DNA of 38,258 nucleotides from Gammaproteobacteria bacterium (GCA_030428905.1 JAUIED010000033.1:1-38258), one strand, 5' to 3'. Positions 24,748-33,704 are shown, counted from the first letter of the stretch. Program-made: numbers and translations. Notes: generated by a model not told the origin, from the letters alone.

Positions 24748-26008
24748 TCGTATCCAGGAGATCCGCGACGAGGTCGGTGCCTGGCTCGATGCGCACTGGG
24801 ACGTGCGGCGCAGCCTCGGCGAATGGCGTGAGCTTCTGGTGGAGGAGGGTTGGGCAGCGCCAGCCTGGCCCAAAGCGTATTTCGGGCGTGACTACAACGA
24901 GGCGGAGGCGGCAGCGGTCGCTGCAGTATTTTATGAAAAGGGCGCCATCGGCGCGGCGCAACAAGGCCCCGGACGGCTGGCTTCTCATACCCTGCTGGTA
25001 CACGGCACCGATGCGCAGAAGCGCAGGTACTTGCGGCCGATCCTCACCGGCGAGCACGCCTGGTGCCAGCTCTTCAGCGAGCCGGGCAGCGGCTCGGACC
25101 TCGCCGGCCTCACCACCAAGGCCGAGCGGGTGGGTGACAAATGGGTGATCAACGGGCAGAAAGTGTGGAACACCAGCGCCCATCATGCGCGCTACGGCAT
25201 TCTTGTCGCTCGCACGGACTGGGATGTGCCCAAGCACCAGGGCATCAGCTACTTCGTCATCGACATGCATCAGCCCGGTGTGGAGGTGCGGCCGCTACGG
25301 CAGATGAATGGTCACGCATCCTTCAACGAGGTGTTCTTCTCCGATGCCGAGGTTCCGGCGCAGGATCTCGTGGGTTCCGAAGGGGAGGGCTGGACCATTG
25401 CCGGCACGACGTTGTCTGTGGAGCGGCAGGGTTTTTCGCAGAGCCGCGACGGCGGCCGCGCGCGTAACCTCGAAGGTCCCATTTACGACGAGTACCGGCA
25501 GGAGCTGGCGATTGCGCTGGAGCCCTACACCTGGTACCCGCAGCGTGAAGGGCGGGTGGATCTGCTGTTCGAACGGGCCGTCGCCAATGGAGCCATTGAC
25601 GATCCGCACGTACGCCAGGAGCTGGCGAAAGCGATCGGGCTAAAGCGTGCGGCGCAGCTTGCCGCCGAGGCCGCGGCGGCGAAACGCCGGGCGGGGCAGC
25701 GGGTAGTGCCTGAAGGTTCTGTGGGTAAACTGGCGGCGAGCGTCATCGCCCGCCAGGCAAATCACGTGCACACGCTCATCTCCGGCCCTCAGGCCTTGCT
25801 CGCGGGGCCGGATTCGGAGCTCGGCGGCATCGTCGCCGAGGTGCTGCTGTCCACACCGGCGATCTCCATTGCCGGGGGTACGGACGAGATTCAGAAAAAC
25901 ATCATCTCGGAGCGCGTGCTTGGCTTTCCGAAAGAGCCCAGGTTCGACACAGGGCCGTTTCGGGATGTGCCGAGAAACGTTTCGCAAACCGGTAAGCAGG
26001 AGGGGTAA
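24737..26008 (+). CDS. Acyl-CoA dehydrogenase, larger subunit
   Basis: A 423-residue acyl-CoA dehydrogenase. WAAPAWPKAYFGRDY, WCQLFSEPGSGSDLAGLTTKAER and GDKWVINGQKVWNTSAHHARYG are the classical FAD and substrate blocks. The C-terminal AISIAGGTDEIQKNIISERVLG is the GTxEIQ motif, but the catalytic-Glu position is G380, so neither subunit of this pair has the Glu in the usual place. The active base may lie elsewhere, as in known heteromeric enzymes. It overlaps the smaller subunit by 11 bp, and its stop TAA shares its last base with the ATG of the crotonase, so the three are tightly coupled. Confidence 0.9.
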   Translation: MADDRIQEIRDEVGAWLDAHWDVRRSLGEWRELLVEEGWAAPAWPKAYFGRDYNEAEAAAVAAVFYEKGAIGAAQQGPGRLASHTLLVHGTDAQKRRYLRPILTGEHAWCQLFSEPGSGSDLAGLTTKAERVGDKWVINGQKVWNTSAHHARYGILVARTDWDVPKHQGISYFVIDMHQPGVEVRPLRQMNGHASFNEVFFSDAEVPAQDLVGSEGEGWTIAGTTLSVERQGFSQSRDGGRARNLEGPIYDEYRQELAIALEPYTWYPQREGRVDLLFERAVANGAIDDPHVRQELAKAIGLKRAAQLAAEAAAAKRRAGQRVVPEGSVGKLAASVIARQANHVHTLISGPQALLAGPDSELGGIVAEVLLSTPAISIAGGTDEIQKNIISERVLGFPKEPRFDTGPFRDVPRNVSQTGKQEG

Positions 26009-26799
26009 TGGAATTCAAGCAGGGCGACGTCGCGGTAAGCAACGTGGGTGGATTTGTTTCGCTGGTGGAAGTGCAACGGGGGCCGAATAACTTCTTCGAT
26101 GTGGATCTCATTGGTGATCTCGCGGATGTGTTCAGCAAGCTCGACGACGATCTCGATACCCGGGCGATTGTGCTGGCTTCTGAAGGCAAACACTTCTGCG
26201 CGGGTGCGAATTTCGGCTCGTCCCGCGATCAGGCCGCACGCGACTCGCGCCGTGAGGGGCAGCGCAATCCCCTGTATCAGGAGGCGGTGCGCCTGTTTGC
26301 CAACAAAAAACACGTCATCGCCGCGGTGCAGGGAGCGGCGGTAGGCGGTGGCTTTGGGCTGGCCATGTTCGCCGACTTCCGCGTCGGCTGCCCCGAAGCG
26401 CGCTTCACCGCCAACTTCGTGAAGCTCGGATTCACGCCGGGTTTTGGCCTCACCCACGTGCTGCCGCGCACCATCGGCCAGCAGGCGGCGGCGGAACTGT
26501 TTGCCACCGGTCGCCGTATCAGCGGCGAGGAAGCGTTGAAGCTCGGCATTCTCGATCGTCTGACCAGTCAGGAGCAGGTGCGTGACGATGCCATCGCCTT
26601 TGCCCGTGAGATCGCTGAGAACGCGCCGCTGGCGCTGATGTCAGTGCGAGCGAGCCTGCGGGGTGACCTGGCGGAAGCGGTGCAAAAGGCCACCGATCAT
26701 GAAGGTGCCGAGCAGTTTCGCCTGCAGCAGACGGAGGATCACAAGGAGGGGGTGAAGGCCGTCGCGGAGCGACGGCCTGGGAACTTCAAGAGCCGCTGA
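26008..26799 (+). CDS. Enoyl-CoA hydratase/isomerase family protein
   Basis: A 263-residue crotonase-fold protein. HFCAGANF (62-69) and GAAVGGGFGLAMFADFRVG (109-127) are the oxyanion-hole blocks. In typical hydratases GGGCE carries a catalytic Glu; here the aligned residue is G117. The second Glu, expected in the segment before LGxxP, is F137 in ANFVKLGFTP. Both general acid/base residues are thus absent at their usual positions. It might still bind the CoA thioester and use other residues, or be an isomerase or thioesterase. The ATG shares one base with the preceding stop. The gene ends the plus-strand operon at a hairpin. Confidence 0.87.
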   Translation: MEFKQGDVAVSNVGGFVSLVEVQRGPNNFFDVDLIGDLADVFSKLDDDLDTRAIVLASEGKHFCAGANFGSSRDQAARDSRREGQRNPLYQEAVRLFANKKHVIAAVQGAAVGGGFGLAMFADFRVGCPEARFTANFVKLGFTPGFGLTHVLPRTIGQQAAAELFATGRRISGEEALKLGILDRLTSQEQVRDDAIAFAREIAENAPLALMSVRASLRGDLAEAVQKATDHEGAEQFRLQQTEDHKEGVKAVAERRPGNFKSR

Positions 26800-26808
26800 G
26801 GCGGCTCT
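26789..26808. terminator. Hairpin between converging crotonase and ALDH genes
   Basis: AGAGCCGC (26789-26796), loop TGAG, GCGGCTCT (26801-26808) is a perfect 8-bp stem that includes the crotonase stop codon. No T-run follows on either strand, so it is a weak or factor-dependent terminator for two converging transcripts. Confidence 0.4.
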
Positions 26809-26820
26809 GCGCCTAGCGGC

Positions 26821-28245
26821 TTACTGAGGAAGCTGAATGGCCTTCAGCTCCACGAACTCCTGGATGCCGTGCGGTCCAAGCTCTCGTCCGTTACCGGACT
26901 GCTTGTAGCCGCCGAAGGGTGCCGCCACGTTGAACGAACCGCCGTTCACCGACACCTGACCGGTGCGGATCTTGCGCGCCGCGGCGATGGCAGATTCGTC
27001 GCTGCCAGCCATCACCGCACCCGACAGACCAAACAGCGAATCGTTGGCGATGCTGATCGCTTCCTCTTCGGTGTCGTAGGGAATGATCGCCAGCACCGGG
27101 CCGAAGATTTCCTCCTGGGCGATGGTCATGTCGTTGGTGACGTTGGAGAAGATGGTCGGCTTGATGAAGTAGCCGGCGTTGCGCCCCTCCGGCATCTCCG
27201 GGCCGCCGGTGACCAGCGTCGCACCTTCCTCGATACCTTTCTGGATGTAGCTGCGCACGCTCTCCTGCTGGGAGCGGGAAGCCACCGGACCCATGGTGAC
27301 GCCATCTTCGAAGGCACCGCCCACCACAACCGATTCGGCCGCTGCTTTGGCGGCGGCAACCGCTTCGTCCTGTCGGTCGCGCGGCACGATCAGACGGCTG
27401 AGCGCTGCACACACCTGGCCGCTGTTGGCGCAGATGCCGCCGCCGGCGGTGGCGCCTGCACGGGCGATGTCGGCGTCGGGCAGTGCTACCAGTGCGGATT
27501 TACCGCCGAGTTCCGTGCAGACGCGCTTGACGGTGCCTGCGGCGAGCTCAGAAACACGGATGCCCGCTTCGGTGGAGCCGGTGAGAGAGATCATGTCCAC
27601 GTCCGGGTGGGTGCACATGGCTTCGCCCACCGTGCGGCCGGGGCCGGTCACCAGGTTGAACACGCCCGCGGGCACGCCCACCTCGTCGATCAGCCCGGCC
27701 AGGAAGTAGGCTGTGAGCGGCGTGTCGGAGCTTGGCTTGACGACCACGGTGCAGCCGGTGGCCAGCGCCGGCGCCAGCTTGGCGACGATCTGGTGCAGCG
27801 GAAAGTTCCACGGCGTGATGAAGCCGCACACGCCCACGGGCTCTTTGATGATCAGAGAATTGCCGATGCGCTCTTCCTGCTCCATGGCGTAGGGCATCTC
27901 GATGTAGGAGCTCATCACACCGATGCCGAGGCCGCCGTGCAGGCCGATGCTGGTCTTCAGCGGCGTGCCGAGCTCGCGAGCGCACAGCTCGCCGATCTTG
28001 GCGGCGTTTTCGGTGATCTTGTCGGCGAGCTTCTTGATGATGCCGGAGCGCTCCTCGGCGCTCGTGGTCGCCCAGCCGGGAAAGGCGGCCTTGGCTGCGG
28101 CGACGGCGGCGTTGACGTCGTCGGCGTTGCCGGACGGTACGCGGCCGCACACCTCTTCCGTGGACGGGTCGATCACGTCGATCGTGCCGTCGCCTTTAGG
28201 CGCCACCCACTGGCCATTGATGTAGAACTTGTCGTGCTGAATCAT
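26821..28245 (-). CDS. NAD(P)-dependent aldehyde dehydrogenase
   Basis: A 474-residue aldehyde dehydrogenase. N147 in TPWNFP, K170 in VVKPS, E245 in ELGGKS and C279 in NSGQVC are the catalytic and cofactor residues, all intact. It oxidises an aldehyde to the acid and should be soluble. GGAGG lies 7 nt before the ATG at 28245. It could take aldehydes produced by the alcohol dehydrogenase or GMC enzyme of this region. It is the only gene between the crotonase and the thioesterase/AlkB group and may be cotranscribed with the latter (70 bp gap). Confidence 0.93.
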   Translation of the reverse strand: MIQHDKFYINGQWVAPKGDGTIDVIDPSTEEVCGRVPSGNADDVNAAVAAAKAAFPGWATTSAEERSGIIKKLADKITENAAKIGELCARELGTPLKTSIGLHGGLGIGVMSSYIEMPYAMEQEERIGNSLIIKEPVGVCGFITPWNFPLHQIVAKLAPALATGCTVVVKPSSDTPLTAYFLAGLIDEVGVPAGVFNLVTGPGRTVGEAMCTHPDVDMISLTGSTEAGIRVSELAAGTVKRVCTELGGKSALVALPDADIARAGATAGGGICANSGQVCAALSRLIVPRDRQDEAVAAAKAAAESVVVGGAFEDGVTMGPVASRSQQESVRSYIQKGIEEGATLVTGGPEMPEGRNAGYFIKPTIFSNVTNDMTIAQEEIFGPVLAIIPYDTEEEAISIANDSLFGLSGAVMAGSDESAIAAARKIRTGQVSVNGGSFNVAAPFGGYKQSGNGRELGPHGIQEFVELKAIQLPQ

Positions 28246-28315
28246 ATCGGTCCTCCGATTGCTGTCCGGGCGGTCTACCGCCTCAAGTTTGGATCACGTT
28301 ATACGGCGCCTGGCT

Positions 28316-29329
28316 CTAAGACAACAGGCGGATCTGCCACGTTGCCGCATCTCCTTCGAACGTCGCCTCCAGCGTTTTAATCTGCCGCTGCGAGCGCATG
28401 GCGCCGTTCCACAGCTCTACCCAGCAGTCGAGCACCAACGCACGATCGGCGGCTGTCAGTCCGCGCACAACACGCAACCCGGTTTGCTGCACCGTGCTGC
28501 CGTCTGCGGTTGCGGCATCGCCCATGCCCTCGAACATGCGTGCCAGGAACACCGCCGCCTGCGCCTCGTCGCCGTCCGGCGCGTCGATCATTGCAGCCAC
28601 CTCCTGAAAGTACTGCAAGCCGATGAGACGCGCTGCATGGCGGCCGATGTCTGCAGCATCCTTGCGGCCAATTACCGCAGCCAACTCGCAGAGGCCGTTG
28701 CGCACGTACTCGAGCGCGTAGTTGCGGTTGGCTTTCTCCAACCGTGCCTCGCTCCACTGCGCCGTCGGCGGTTGCGGCTGTGCAGAAGCATCGAAAGGCG
28801 GCGGCAACTCTCCCGGAGCGAACTGCAGGCGCTCGTCATCGGCGAGATCCCGGTCAAACTCGCGAAAGTAGCCGCAGAAACCGAAGTCGCCGGTCATGTC
28901 CTCTGACACGCACACGAACCCCAGGCGTGGATTGCCGAGCGACACGCCGTTGTGGGCGTACCAGCCGCGCAGAAAGCCGCGGCTCACCTCCACCGGCACA
29001 CCGCAGATGGTGGGGCCGTGGTACATCCAGCGCGGGTAACGAAAACGCACCCAGGCCTTGGTGTCAGACTCGGCGGCGTACTCCACACCGACGCCACCGA
29101 TATTGTTGGACAGCACATGGTACTGCGCGCAGGCAACCGCGTGCGGCAGGTCGGACAGGCCGAGCTTGTCGAAGCTCGACAGAAACTTCTCCAGATGCTG
29201 GCGGCGGAACAGGCGAAACATCCACTCACCCATCAACTGGGGCCCGCAACGAGTTGCTGCGGTCAGCTGCAGGCCAAGGAAGTACGCGTGGTGCAGGTGC
29301 GCCTGGGCGCGGACCGCAGCATCGCTCAC
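28316..29329 (-). CDS. Unknown protein, coupled to thioesterase
   Basis: I do not recognise this 337-residue protein with certainty. It starts with a GTG at 29329 whose last two bases are the first two of the TGA of the thioesterase (GTGA), and its stop is at 28316, 70 bp before the aldehyde dehydrogenase start. The first 160 residues are beta/alpha and rich in His, Tyr and Trp (WVRFRYPRWMYHGPTICG), and the last 100 are helical with many charged residues. Two cysteines in the first half (around C31 and C70) and a third near C154 are visible. It has no signal peptide or membrane segment. The coupling suggests that it acts with the thioesterase or AlkB. A resemblance to ATC-hydrolase-like proteins crossed my mind but is not supported. 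Confidence 0.65.
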   Translation of the reverse strand: MSDAAVRAQAHLHHAYFLGLQLTAATRCGPQLMGEWMFRLFRRQHLEKFLSSFDKLGLSDLPHAVACAQYHVLSNNIGGVGVEYAAESDTKAWVRFRYPRWMYHGPTICGVPVEVSRGFLRGWYAHNGVSLGNPRLGFVCVSEDMTGDFGFCGYFREFDRDLADDERLQFAPGELPPPFDASAQPQPPTAQWSEARLEKANRNYALEYVRNGLCELAAVIGRKDAADIGRHAARLIGLQYFQEVAAMIDAPDGDEAQAAVFLARMFEGMGDAATADGSTVQQTGLRVVRGLTAADRALVLDCWVELWNGAMRSQRQIKTLEATFEGDAATWQIRLLS

Positions 29330-30123
29330 GACTGGTTGAGCACGAGGCCGATCTGCCGGCTCTGGGCCACCAGCGCGCCGCTGGCGTCCCACAGCATGCC
29401 GCTTTCGATCATGCGCCCGCCGGTCAGGTCTTCGCAGTCGAACTGCCCCCACACCCAACCCGGTGCCGGGCGTCGGCGTACGTGCACCGTGAGCTCGATG
29501 GTCGGCACCCATCCCACCACGCCGAGCACGCCGAACGGTGACGGCGGAAAGGCGTCGGCGAACATGCACAGGATGCGGCTGTCCGGCTCGGTGCCGTCGC
29601 CGATGCGGATGTAGCCGGCCATGCGCGCGCTGTCGGAACCGCCGGGCGTGGCGTAATCCGGGTGCAGCAGCACCTCCAGCCGTTCGCTGATGGGCAGGTT
29701 GATGCCCTGGGTGGAACCGGTGCGCGGCACGCAGGCGTCGATGGGCGGCAGGTCCGGGCACGGAACGGTGAACTCTGTGTCGACGCCGGCGCTTACACCG
29801 AGATCCGCGAACGTGCACATCACCTCCAGGCGCGTCTTGCCCTCCTGGGTCAGGCGGGCTCGTGCGGTGCTCACCGAGCGGCCGCTGCGCAGCACGTCCA
29901 CATGTATGTCACACCGTGCATCGCTCACGCCGGGGCGAAGGTAGTGGGTGGTGACCGTGATCGGATCCGGATGCGGCAGGGTTCTGCCGAGCGCGTTCAT
30001 GACGATGCTCAGCAGGTAGCCGCCGTTGGGGTTCGTGCCAATGTTCCAGGCCGGGCTCACCTGGCCGGTGAAGTGTCCATCCGCGATCTGCTGCAGTGCG
30101 GTGTCGGTGCTGAATTGGGACAA
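29326..30123 (-). CDS. Thioesterase-family protein (TesB-like double hotdog)
   Basis: A 265-residue acyl-CoA thioesterase-like protein. HFTGQVSPAWNIGTNPNGGYLLSIVMNAL is the N-terminal hotdog motif, and VTTHYLRPG is its next strand. The C-terminal half, with SRILCMFADAFPPSPFGVLG and WVPTIELTVHVRR, matches the second hotdog. The catalytic acid may lie in the DAFPPS segment. The start is a TTG at 30123 with AGAGG four bases upstream; the longer open frame is antisense. A CoA thioester from AlkB-dependent oxidation could be its substrate, which is an inference. A 30-bp palindrome lies between it and rubredoxin. Confidence 0.78.
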   Translation of the reverse strand: MSQFSTDTALQQIADGHFTGQVSPAWNIGTNPNGGYLLSIVMNALGRTLPHPDPITVTTHYLRPGVSDARCDIHVDVLRSGRSVSTARARLTQEGKTRLEVMCTFADLGVSAGVDTEFTVPCPDLPPIDACVPRTGSTQGINLPISERLEVLLHPDYATPGGSDSARMAGYIRIGDGTEPDSRILCMFADAFPPSPFGVLGVVGWVPTIELTVHVRRRPAPGWVWGQFDCEDLTGGRMIESGMLWDASGALVAQSRQIGLVLNQS

Positions 30124-30214
30124 AGTGCCTCTCGCTGAACTCGAAGGCAGGGGATTATGGCAGAACGCTGCCGACCGGTGGGCGTGCACGATGAGCCCCG
30201 GGAAGTGCTGTGGG

Positions 30215-30244
30215 TGACGATCGATTCGACCGAATCGATCGTCA
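30215..30244. promoter_or_regulatory. 30-bp near-perfect palindrome downstream of rubredoxin
   Basis: TGACGATCGATTCG (30215-30228), spacer AC, CGAATCGATCGTCA (30231-30244): 14-bp arms, all matching. The right end overlaps the rubredoxin stop. It has no T-run, so an operator or RNA-stabilising stem is more likely than an intrinsic terminator. The 118-bp gap between rubredoxin and the thioesterase otherwise holds nothing recognisable. Confidence 0.55.
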
Positions 30245-30415
30245 TGAAACAGCCTCGAAATCTTCCTTGTAGCGCACCGCGCAGTCCGGGCACACGAAGT
30301 CGTTCGGCAACTGGGCGAACCGCATACCGGGCGGGTACCCCTCATGGTCGTCACCCTTCGCCTCGTCGTAGACGTAGCCGCATCCGGGGCAGCGAAAGAC
30401 GGTTGGCTCAGCCAT
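30242..30415 (-). CDS. rubA: Rubredoxin
   Basis: A 57-residue rubredoxin. The two iron-binding CxxC pairs are CPGCGYVYD and CPDC, with the middle segment GYPPGMRFAQLPNDFVC typical of the AlkG-type small form. The start was placed at 30415 (ATG, MAEPTVF), which overlaps the AlkB stop by 8 bp; the longer open frame reads into AlkB. It carries electrons from a rubredoxin reductase to AlkB. The reductase is not in this window. Confidence 0.93.
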   Translation of the reverse strand: MAEPTVFRCPGCGYVYDEAKGDDHEGYPPGMRFAQLPNDFVCPDCAVRYKEDFEAVS

Positions 30416-31586
30416 GACCGTACCGGGCTTCGAGCGCAGCACGTTTCTCCGGTGCCACGTTCACGCGATTCAAATCCCCCGCCACGTGCGGCAATGCCAG
30501 CAGCTTTGCATCCATCACGCGGAACCACAGCGCGGGTACGTAGGCGAGCAGATAAGTGCCGTAGTAGCCGCTGCCGAGGCTCGGCAGGTCAGGGAAATGA
30601 CGCAGGCTCTGGTAGCGCCGTGTGGGATTGGCGTGGTGATCGGAGTGCCGCTGCAGATGAAACAACAACAGGTTGGAGTAGATGTGGTTGGCGTTCCAGC
30701 TGTGGTGCGGCTGGCAGCGCTCGTAGCGGCCGCTGTCGTCTTTCAGGCGCAGCAGCCCATAGTGCTCGATGTAGTTGGCGCTGGTGAGCACCCACCAGGC
30801 GAACACGTTATGGATGGCCAGGAATGGCAGCATGATCCAGCCGAAGGCGACGATCAGGCCAATCTGCATGACAAGCGTGATCACGTAGCTCTGCAGCACC
30901 TCGTTGTGCAGGCTGATCACGGGTTGCCCTTTGCGGGCCAGGCGCTCGCGTTCGATCTGCCAGGCGCGACGCGCCGCTCCCGGAATCTCCCGCAGCGCGA
31001 AGCAGTAGATGGTCTCTCCCATGCGGGCACTCGCCGGATCTTCCGGAGTCGCCACGTCGCGGTGGTGGCCGCGGTTGTGCTCGATCCAGAAGTGGCCGTA
31101 GGCGGGCACCGCCAGCACGATCTTGGCCAGCCACTTCTCGAGTTCGGTTCTCTTGTGGCCGAGCTCGTGGCCGGTGTTGATGGCGAAGCCGTCGGCGATG
31201 CCGATTGCTATGGTGATGGCGACAAAGCCCCACCAGGGCAGGCTGTGCGTGCCCACGAATACCGCTACGGTGAGAAAGGCAATGTAGTGCAGCGGCACGG
31301 TGGCGCAGGTGAGCAGGCGGTAGTAGCCGTCATCCTCAAGCTCGGGCACGACGCTTTCGGGTGGGTTGTTTTCGTCCTCGCCGATCAGCCAGTCGAGCAG
31401 TGGCGCCACCACGAACATGAGGAGCAGAGGCACAGTGAGCCAGGCGGCAGCGTCGGTGGCGAGATAGCCGAGCACGCCCACCAGTGGCAGCAGCGGGTTC
31501 AGCAGCGACAGAAACCACCACCACCGCTTGCCATCGGTGTAGACGTCTGTTCCGCCATCGGCGCGCTGTGCGGTGTAGGTCTGCAT
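30408..31586 (-). CDS. alkB: Alkane 1-monooxygenase
   Basis: A 392-residue integral-membrane di-iron hydroxylase. The histidine boxes are H140-ELGH144, H170-x3-HH175 (EHNRGHHRDVATPEDPASA) and H314-x2-HH318 (LQRHSDHH), with NYIEHYG (H275) also present, all as in AlkB. About six membrane segments lie between 25 and 270. It hydroxylates the terminal carbon of alkanes or similar chains using electrons from rubredoxin. GGAG is 5 nt before the ATG. It is coupled to rubA and divergent from the GMC gene (70 bp between starts). Chain-length preference cannot be predicted. Confidence 0.95.
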   Translation of the reverse strand: MQTYTAQRADGGTDVYTDGKRWWWFLSLLNPLLPLVGVLGYLATDAAAWLTVPLLLMFVVAPLLDWLIGEDENNPPESVVPELEDDGYYRLLTCATVPLHYIAFLTVAVFVGTHSLPWWGFVAITIAIGIADGFAINTGHELGHKRTELEKWLAKIVLAVPAYGHFWIEHNRGHHRDVATPEDPASARMGETIYCFALREIPGAARRAWQIERERLARKGQPVISLHNEVLQSYVITLVMQIGLIVAFGWIMLPFLAIHNVFAWWVLTSANYIEHYGLLRLKDDSGRYERCQPHHSWNANHIYSNLLLFHLQRHSDHHANPTRRYQSLRHFPDLPSLGSGYYGTYLLAYVPALWFRVMDAKLLALPHVAGDLNRVNVAPEKRAALEARYGHG

Positions 31587-31656
31587 GGTGCTCCGATCGT
31601 AGCACAGGTGGTTTTCGCGCTAAGCTGTGCGGAGGACGCGCAAACGGGAGCAGCGG

Positions 31657-33279
31657 TTGAGCGGGGGTATCGACTATTCACCAGCGGATGTGGTCATCAT
31701 CGGCGCCGGCGCTTCAGGTGCTGCGGCAGCCTGGAACCTCACCGAGACGCGCATGCGCATCGTCTGCCTGGAGCAGGGTGGTTGGATGAATCCGGCCGAA
31801 TATCCGAGCACCGGTCGGGACTGGGAGGCGCGCAGCCAGAGCGACTTTGCCATCAACCCTAACCGACGGCAGCTGAAGTCGGACTACCCGGTGAACGATG
31901 ACGACTGCCCCATCAAGATCGCCAACTTCAACGGCGTGGGCGGCGGCACCATTCTGTACGCCGGCCACTACCCACGCTTTCACCCTTCCGACTTTCGCGT
32001 TGCCAGCCTCGACGGCGTGGCGGACGACTGGCCCATCGACTACGCAACGCTCGAGCCCTACTACGCGGAGAATGACCGCATCACCGGCGTGTCGGGATTG
32101 GCTGGAGATCCTGCCTATCCGGCCAAGCAACCGCTCATGCCGCCGTTGCCGCTCGGCCGCAGCGGCCAGAAGGTAGCGCAGGGGTTCGATGCCATGGGCT
32201 GGCATTGGTGGCCGTCGGACACGGCCATCGCCACCACGCCCTACAACGGTCGTGACAAGTGCATCAACCTGGGTTTCTGCCTGCATGGCTGCGCCCAGGG
32301 TGCGAAGGCGAGCACCGACATCACCTACTGGCCTGAAGCGATCCGTGCCGGTGTGGAGCTGCGCACGTGGTGTCGCGTGAAGGAGATTGCCGTTGATGAT
32401 GACACCGGTATGGCCTGCGGCGTTTCCTACTACGACGAGCAGGGTGAGGAGCAGTTTCAGCCGGCGCACATCGTCATCATGGCCTGTAATGGGGTTGGCA
32501 CGCCGCGTATTCTGCTCAACTCGCGTTCCGAGCGTTTTCCTGACGGCCTTGCCAACACCAGCGGACTGGTGGGCACACACCTCATGCTGCACCCGTATGC
32601 TTCGATCTACGGCGTGTTCGACGAGGAGCTCGACGGCTATCGCGGGCCGCACGATGCACTGTGGAGCCAGGAGTTTTACGAAACCGACGTCAGCCGCGGC
32701 TTCGTGCGCGGCTTCACCTACGAATTCAACCGCGGCCGCGGGCCGGTTGCGACGGCGCTCACCGGCGCGTTCTCCGGGCGCATACCCTGGGGCGAAGGCC
32801 ACCACGACGCCTATCGGGCGCTGTTCAACCGCATTTGCGGCATGGTTGCCATCTGCGAAGACCTGCCCGAAGCACACAACACCGTCACGTTGGACCCGGT
32901 GCTGCGCGATGCGCACGGCATTCCGGCGCCGAAGATGACCTACACGCTCAGCGACAACTCTCGCGCGATGCTCGACTTTGCGGTGGAGCGGGCGAGCGAA
33001 GTGCTGCAGGCTGTGGGTGCTCAGGATCTGATGGTGGAATCGCCGCTGTCGATCGGCGGCTGGCATCTGATGGGTACAGCGCGCATGGGCAATGATCCGG
33101 GGAATTCCGTGGTCAACGCCTGGGGCCGCGCCCATGACGTGCGCAACCTGTTCGTCGTGGACGGCAGCCTGTTCGTTACCAGCGCAGGCGTAAACCCCAC
33201 GCGCACCATCCAGTCGTTGGCACTGTACGTAACCGATCAGATGAAAAAACGGCTCACCAACCTGTTTGACGCACCATGA
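31657..33279 (+). CDS. GMC-family oxidoreductase
   Basis: A protein of about 540 residues in the glucose-methanol-choline flavin oxidoreductase family. VVIIGAGASGAAAAWNLTE is the FAD-binding Rossmann motif near the N-terminus. GVGGGTILYAGHYPRF is the next family block. GGWHLMGTARMG holds the active-site His, and GVNPTRTIQSLAL is the closing FAD segment. CLHGCAQGAK is a Cys pair of unknown role. The start was placed at a TTG (31657) with GGGAG upstream; a GTG at 31627 would add ten residues. It is divergent from alkB, so alcohol oxidation after AlkB, as by AlkJ, is a reasonable hypothesis. It overlaps the next small gene by 4 nt. Confidence 0.86.
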   Translation: MSGGIDYSPADVVIIGAGASGAAAAWNLTETRMRIVCLEQGGWMNPAEYPSTGRDWEARSQSDFAINPNRRQLKSDYPVNDDDCPIKIANFNGVGGGTILYAGHYPRFHPSDFRVASLDGVADDWPIDYATLEPYYAENDRITGVSGLAGDPAYPAKQPLMPPLPLGRSGQKVAQGFDAMGWHWWPSDTAIATTPYNGRDKCINLGFCLHGCAQGAKASTDITYWPEAIRAGVELRTWCRVKEIAVDDDTGMACGVSYYDEQGEEQFQPAHIVIMACNGVGTPRILLNSRSERFPDGLANTSGLVGTHLMLHPYASIYGVFDEELDGYRGPHDALWSQEFYETDVSRGFVRGFTYEFNRGRGPVATALTGAFSGRIPWGEGHHDAYRALFNRICGMVAICEDLPEAHNTVTLDPVLRDAHGIPAPKMTYTLSDNSRAMLDFAVERASEVLQAVGAQDLMVESPLSIGGWHLMGTARMGNDPGNSVVNAWGRAHDVRNLFVVDGSLFVTSAGVNPTRTIQSLALYVTDQMKKRLTNLFDAP

Positions 33280-33701
33280 CCAGGACCATTGCAACCGATC
33301 ATCCGTTTTCCCCCGACGAGCAGGCGCAGATCGCCAGGCTTGCTCGGCTGATGGTGCCGGCATCGGCGGTACACGGTGTACCCGCTGCGGACGACGCGCT
33401 GATACTCGCGGATATTCTGCACACGGCGCGCTCCGATGAGGTGCGGGTGCGCGCCGCGCTCGAGTTTGCCGGCGGCCTCGGCGTGCCCTTGGAGGCCGCG
33501 GTACCCCGCCTTCAGGGGGCGGTGGAAATGCTGCCCCTGGTGGTCGTGGTGATGCAGTGCTACTACCGGGACGACCGTGTTATGCAGGCGCTCGGTATGG
33601 AGGCGCGGCCGCCGTTTCCGCAGGGTTTTGAGGTACCGCAGGGCGACTGGTCGCTGCTCGAGGCGGTGCAGCGGCGTGGGCGGATCTGGCGCGACGCCTG
33701 A
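33276..33701 (+). CDS. Small protein coupled to GMC oxidoreductase
   Basis: A 141-residue protein of unknown function. Its ATG overlaps the GMC stop as ATGA, so it is translationally coupled. It has a helical middle part (about 14-65) and a C-terminal part with a VVVVMQCYYRDDRV segment. No signal peptide or Cys motif is seen. The position mirrors the small subunits found with some membrane-bound GMC dehydrogenases, so a partner or electron-transfer chaperone role is possible. No family was recognised with confidence. Confidence 0.6.
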   Translation: MTRTIATDHPFSPDEQAQIARLARLMVPASAVHGVPAADDALILADILHTARSDEVRVRAALEFAGGLGVPLEAAVPRLQGAVEMLPLVVVVMQCYYRDDRVMQALGMEARPPFPQGFEVPQGDWSLLEAVQRRGRIWRDA

Positions 33702-33704
33702 CCC

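Noticed and set aside
26869-28380. Plus-strand open frame of 503 codons opposite the aldehyde dehydrogenase
   Set aside because: It is an antisense shadow: the opposite strand encodes a complete aldehyde dehydrogenase with all catalytic residues, and this frame has no recognisable domain and an odd Arg/His/Gly-rich composition.
31714-33363. Minus-strand open frame of 549 codons opposite the GMC gene
   Set aside because: The plus strand encodes an intact GMC oxidoreductase. The antisense frame is a result of high GC content.
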